From Ischnura elegans (taxonomy: Eukaryota > Arthropoda > Insecta > Odonata > Coenagrionidae), in contig NC_060251.1 in assembly GCF_921293095.1 (NCBI RefSeq), positions 59,413,585 to 59,477,584 of the forward strand: a stretch of DNA of 64,000 nucleotides. The letters are read 5' to 3'. Shown piece by piece: positions 62,301-64,000 of the stretch. The first letter of the stretch is position 1, and each line of letters starts with the position of its first letter. A model generated the notes under the pieces. That model searched no databases. It was not told the DNA's origin and saw nothing but the letters and a program-made list of their open reading frames with translations. Position numbers and translations under genes: made by a program.

Positions 62301-63709
62301 CCATTGCCATACAGCACTAAAATCAGCTACGAGTACTTCAATCCTCTCCCCAATAATTTCCTCCCTACTTTCCCATCACCCGTCACTAAAAACTTGAGAA
62401 AGTACTTTCCAATGAGTGTGCCTGGCTCATTAATAAATGAATATCTTATGTACACATTGACCTAAAATACGGAAAGAATTCTAGGTTCAAGTAAGTAGGT
62501 TTGTGAGGTCGATCTTTAACGCCAAAAATCAAAGGCGAGAAACAACACGAAGCGAAAGAGTAGGTTTTGTACTACATACTAAAATAATAATTATTGGAGC
62601 ATTATTTTCCAACTAATTAATGCACGTGTTTAAACGAAATCTTTTACATCAATCAAAAGGGCTAGGTTAGGCAAGTTACTATATATCATCATTGCCCAAT
62701 AAAATTCATTTGAGATACTCCCAACCAAAGCTACTTTTTATATTCCTCAGGATTAAAAATAATGCGGCGGTCATTAAATTCTTTATGGCTGATGATCTAT
62801 CAGAAAAAATGCAAAAAACTTCTCATATTAAAAACTCCTACCTTAGTTAGATTTTTAACGACGAGATAATGGAAACGGCTAAATTTATGACCACGGCATT
62901 TATGGCCTCATTAATTCCTTATCATTGATTTTTTGCTTTGACCGTGCAACATATGTTCCCAAAAATATTTCATTACCGAAGATAATTCAGTACGAACACA
63001 GAAAATAGCACAAAAATTAAAACATGAATTTTGACTGATATTTTTAGTAATATTTTACTTATATTATTCCATTAAATATAATATACATGGTTGTAAGCCA
63101 TTGTCGCAATACTGAATGAGCACGTGAATTGTCAGCCACAGAAACTTACGAGGTACACATAAATATATAATTACGCATTACATACATGGATTTTCATTTG
63201 AATTCCATGCTCTTTAACCCTGTCTAACAATAACTATATGTGAAGCTACGGAAAATTACCTAAAGCCTAATCACGGCCTATTTCGCCGAATGCGATTATT
63301 TCTATGATTTAAAAGTACCCTTAATTTAAACTAATAAAGTGTTTAATGATTATCTTGATTTGCCCGGGCAGTTACAATACAACTTAAAACTGGTTAGAAA
63401 AATACAGAACTTGGACTGTTAATTTTAGCGCAAATATTTCGGAGCAGAAATTGTTACAGAAAGTATTGCATGACGCAGAAGTACAAGCAATGGCATTCGA
63501 GTGATTCCACCTTTTACGAGAGGTACTGAGAAAATCCCGCGACATGCCACACGAGAACAAATTTAAACCTTCATTTCACGCTCAGATGGGGCTTAGATGA
63601 TCTGACCTTTAGAATGTGATAAGTCCAACGGCTTCTAATTGAGTGAATTTGATATAACTATTGATCCTCTCAGAAATAAATGTTTACACTACCTTAACTT
63701 TAAAACATA
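59336..63709. other. Unassigned AT-rich DNA
   Basis: Contains a short tandem repeat, AATTCTGAAACTCTCTTAGC about 2.5 times at 60457-60510, and a nearby direct repeat TTTCATCCAGGACT at about 60038 and 60067. ORFs are 60-75 residues with no domain. Confidence 0.45.
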
Positions 63710-64000
63710 ATAATAATAATAATATAATAATATTTTTATTGGTTCCCAGAGACGTGTCTAAGCCACGTATGGAATAAGTCACAAGAATAGTACATACATG
63801 AGGTATTAAAAAATAATATTTAAGGCGAGAAGGATAGGTACAGACATAAATACAAAAGTAACATTTTCAAAAGACAGGTTATAAAGACATAAATTCATCC
63901 ACTGAATAACAGGGATTGTCACATAAATACTGATAAAGTTGACCTTTGAATTTGGAGAATGAATCTAGCTGTTTAATCTTTAGAGGTAAACATTTGAAAT
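63710..64000 (-). pseudogene. Non-LTR retrotransposon 3' end, cut by the window edge
   Basis: The minus strand reads LPLKIKQLDSFSKFKGQLYQ then YLCDNPCYSVDEFMSL and a stop at about 63880, the standard last residues of many insect non-LTR ORF2 proteins (LP..IK...S...FK..L..YL...CYS..EF). The 3' UTR follows, with AATAAAAATATT and a (TTA)n tail ending near 63712. The element continues to the right beyond 64000, so its completeness is unknown. Confidence 0.72.

Noticed and set aside
1..64000. Search for CRISPR arrays, bacterial operons, rRNA and intact tRNA genes
   Set aside because: The tandem arrays have no spacer structure, no ribosome-binding or operon layout is present, and tRNA-like boxes occur only in degraded SINEs.

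Overview
The window looks like nuclear DNA of an arthropod, most likely an insect. It is AT-rich, has no bacterial gene layout, and carries at its left edge an intron-split gene for inorganic pyrophosphatase, with GT/AG splice sites in frame. Almost everything else that can be identified is transposable-element debris of kinds common in insect genomes (Transib, mariner, several hAT groups, TTAA-flanked MITEs, non-LTR retrotransposon tails, tRNA-derived SINEs). I cannot name the species from sequence alone.

Left edge (1-4.0 kb, minus strand): four coding exons of a soluble inorganic pyrophosphatase (the PPA1/PPA2/Nurf-38 family). The first exon offers two in-frame start codons, one preceding a basic, Ser/Arg-rich stretch that looks like a mitochondrial presequence and one just before the enzyme core. 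The gene runs off the left edge; its last exons are not in the window.

4.6-7.4 kb: an AT-rich block bounded by 12-bp inverted termini. Minisatellite arrays sit towards both ends, and the left array contains a perfect 120-bp-arm inverted repeat. 8.8-11.5 kb: a possible inverted-terminus element, a 330-bp tandem duplication and a small MITE. 12.0-15.7 kb: three bounded DNA elements: a 525-bp hAT MITE with a perfect 8-bp target duplication, a 794-bp hAT with the C-terminal end of a transposase, and a TTAA-flanked element. 15.7-27.6 kb: largely unassigned DNA.

27.70-30.74 kb: a degenerate Transib transposon. This is the most striking feature. Its termini begin with the exact V(D)J recombination-signal heptamer, followed 22 bp later by a nonamer-like motif, it is flanked by a CGTCG target duplication, and it encodes a recognisable RAG1/Transib-like C-terminal fragment.

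31.8-38.2 kb: a foldback-type element with arms of about 200 bp, a 1.27-kb hAT-like element and a SINE. 41.0-45.1 kb: a dead non-LTR fragment, a dead mariner and a 700-bp tandem duplication. 46.9-54.4 kb: a second TTAA-flanked element, four non-LTR 3' ends or relics, a MITE copy, a nearly identical 107-bp direct repeat and a GC-rich 40-bp palindrome. 56.9-64.0 kb: a 145-bp tandem duplication, a hAT-like MITE, a SINE and another non-LTR 3' end cut by the window edge.

Apart from the pyrophosphatase I see no gene I would call functional, and no evidence that the pieces work together; the region reads as one gene end followed by about 60 kb of intergenic or intronic DNA.
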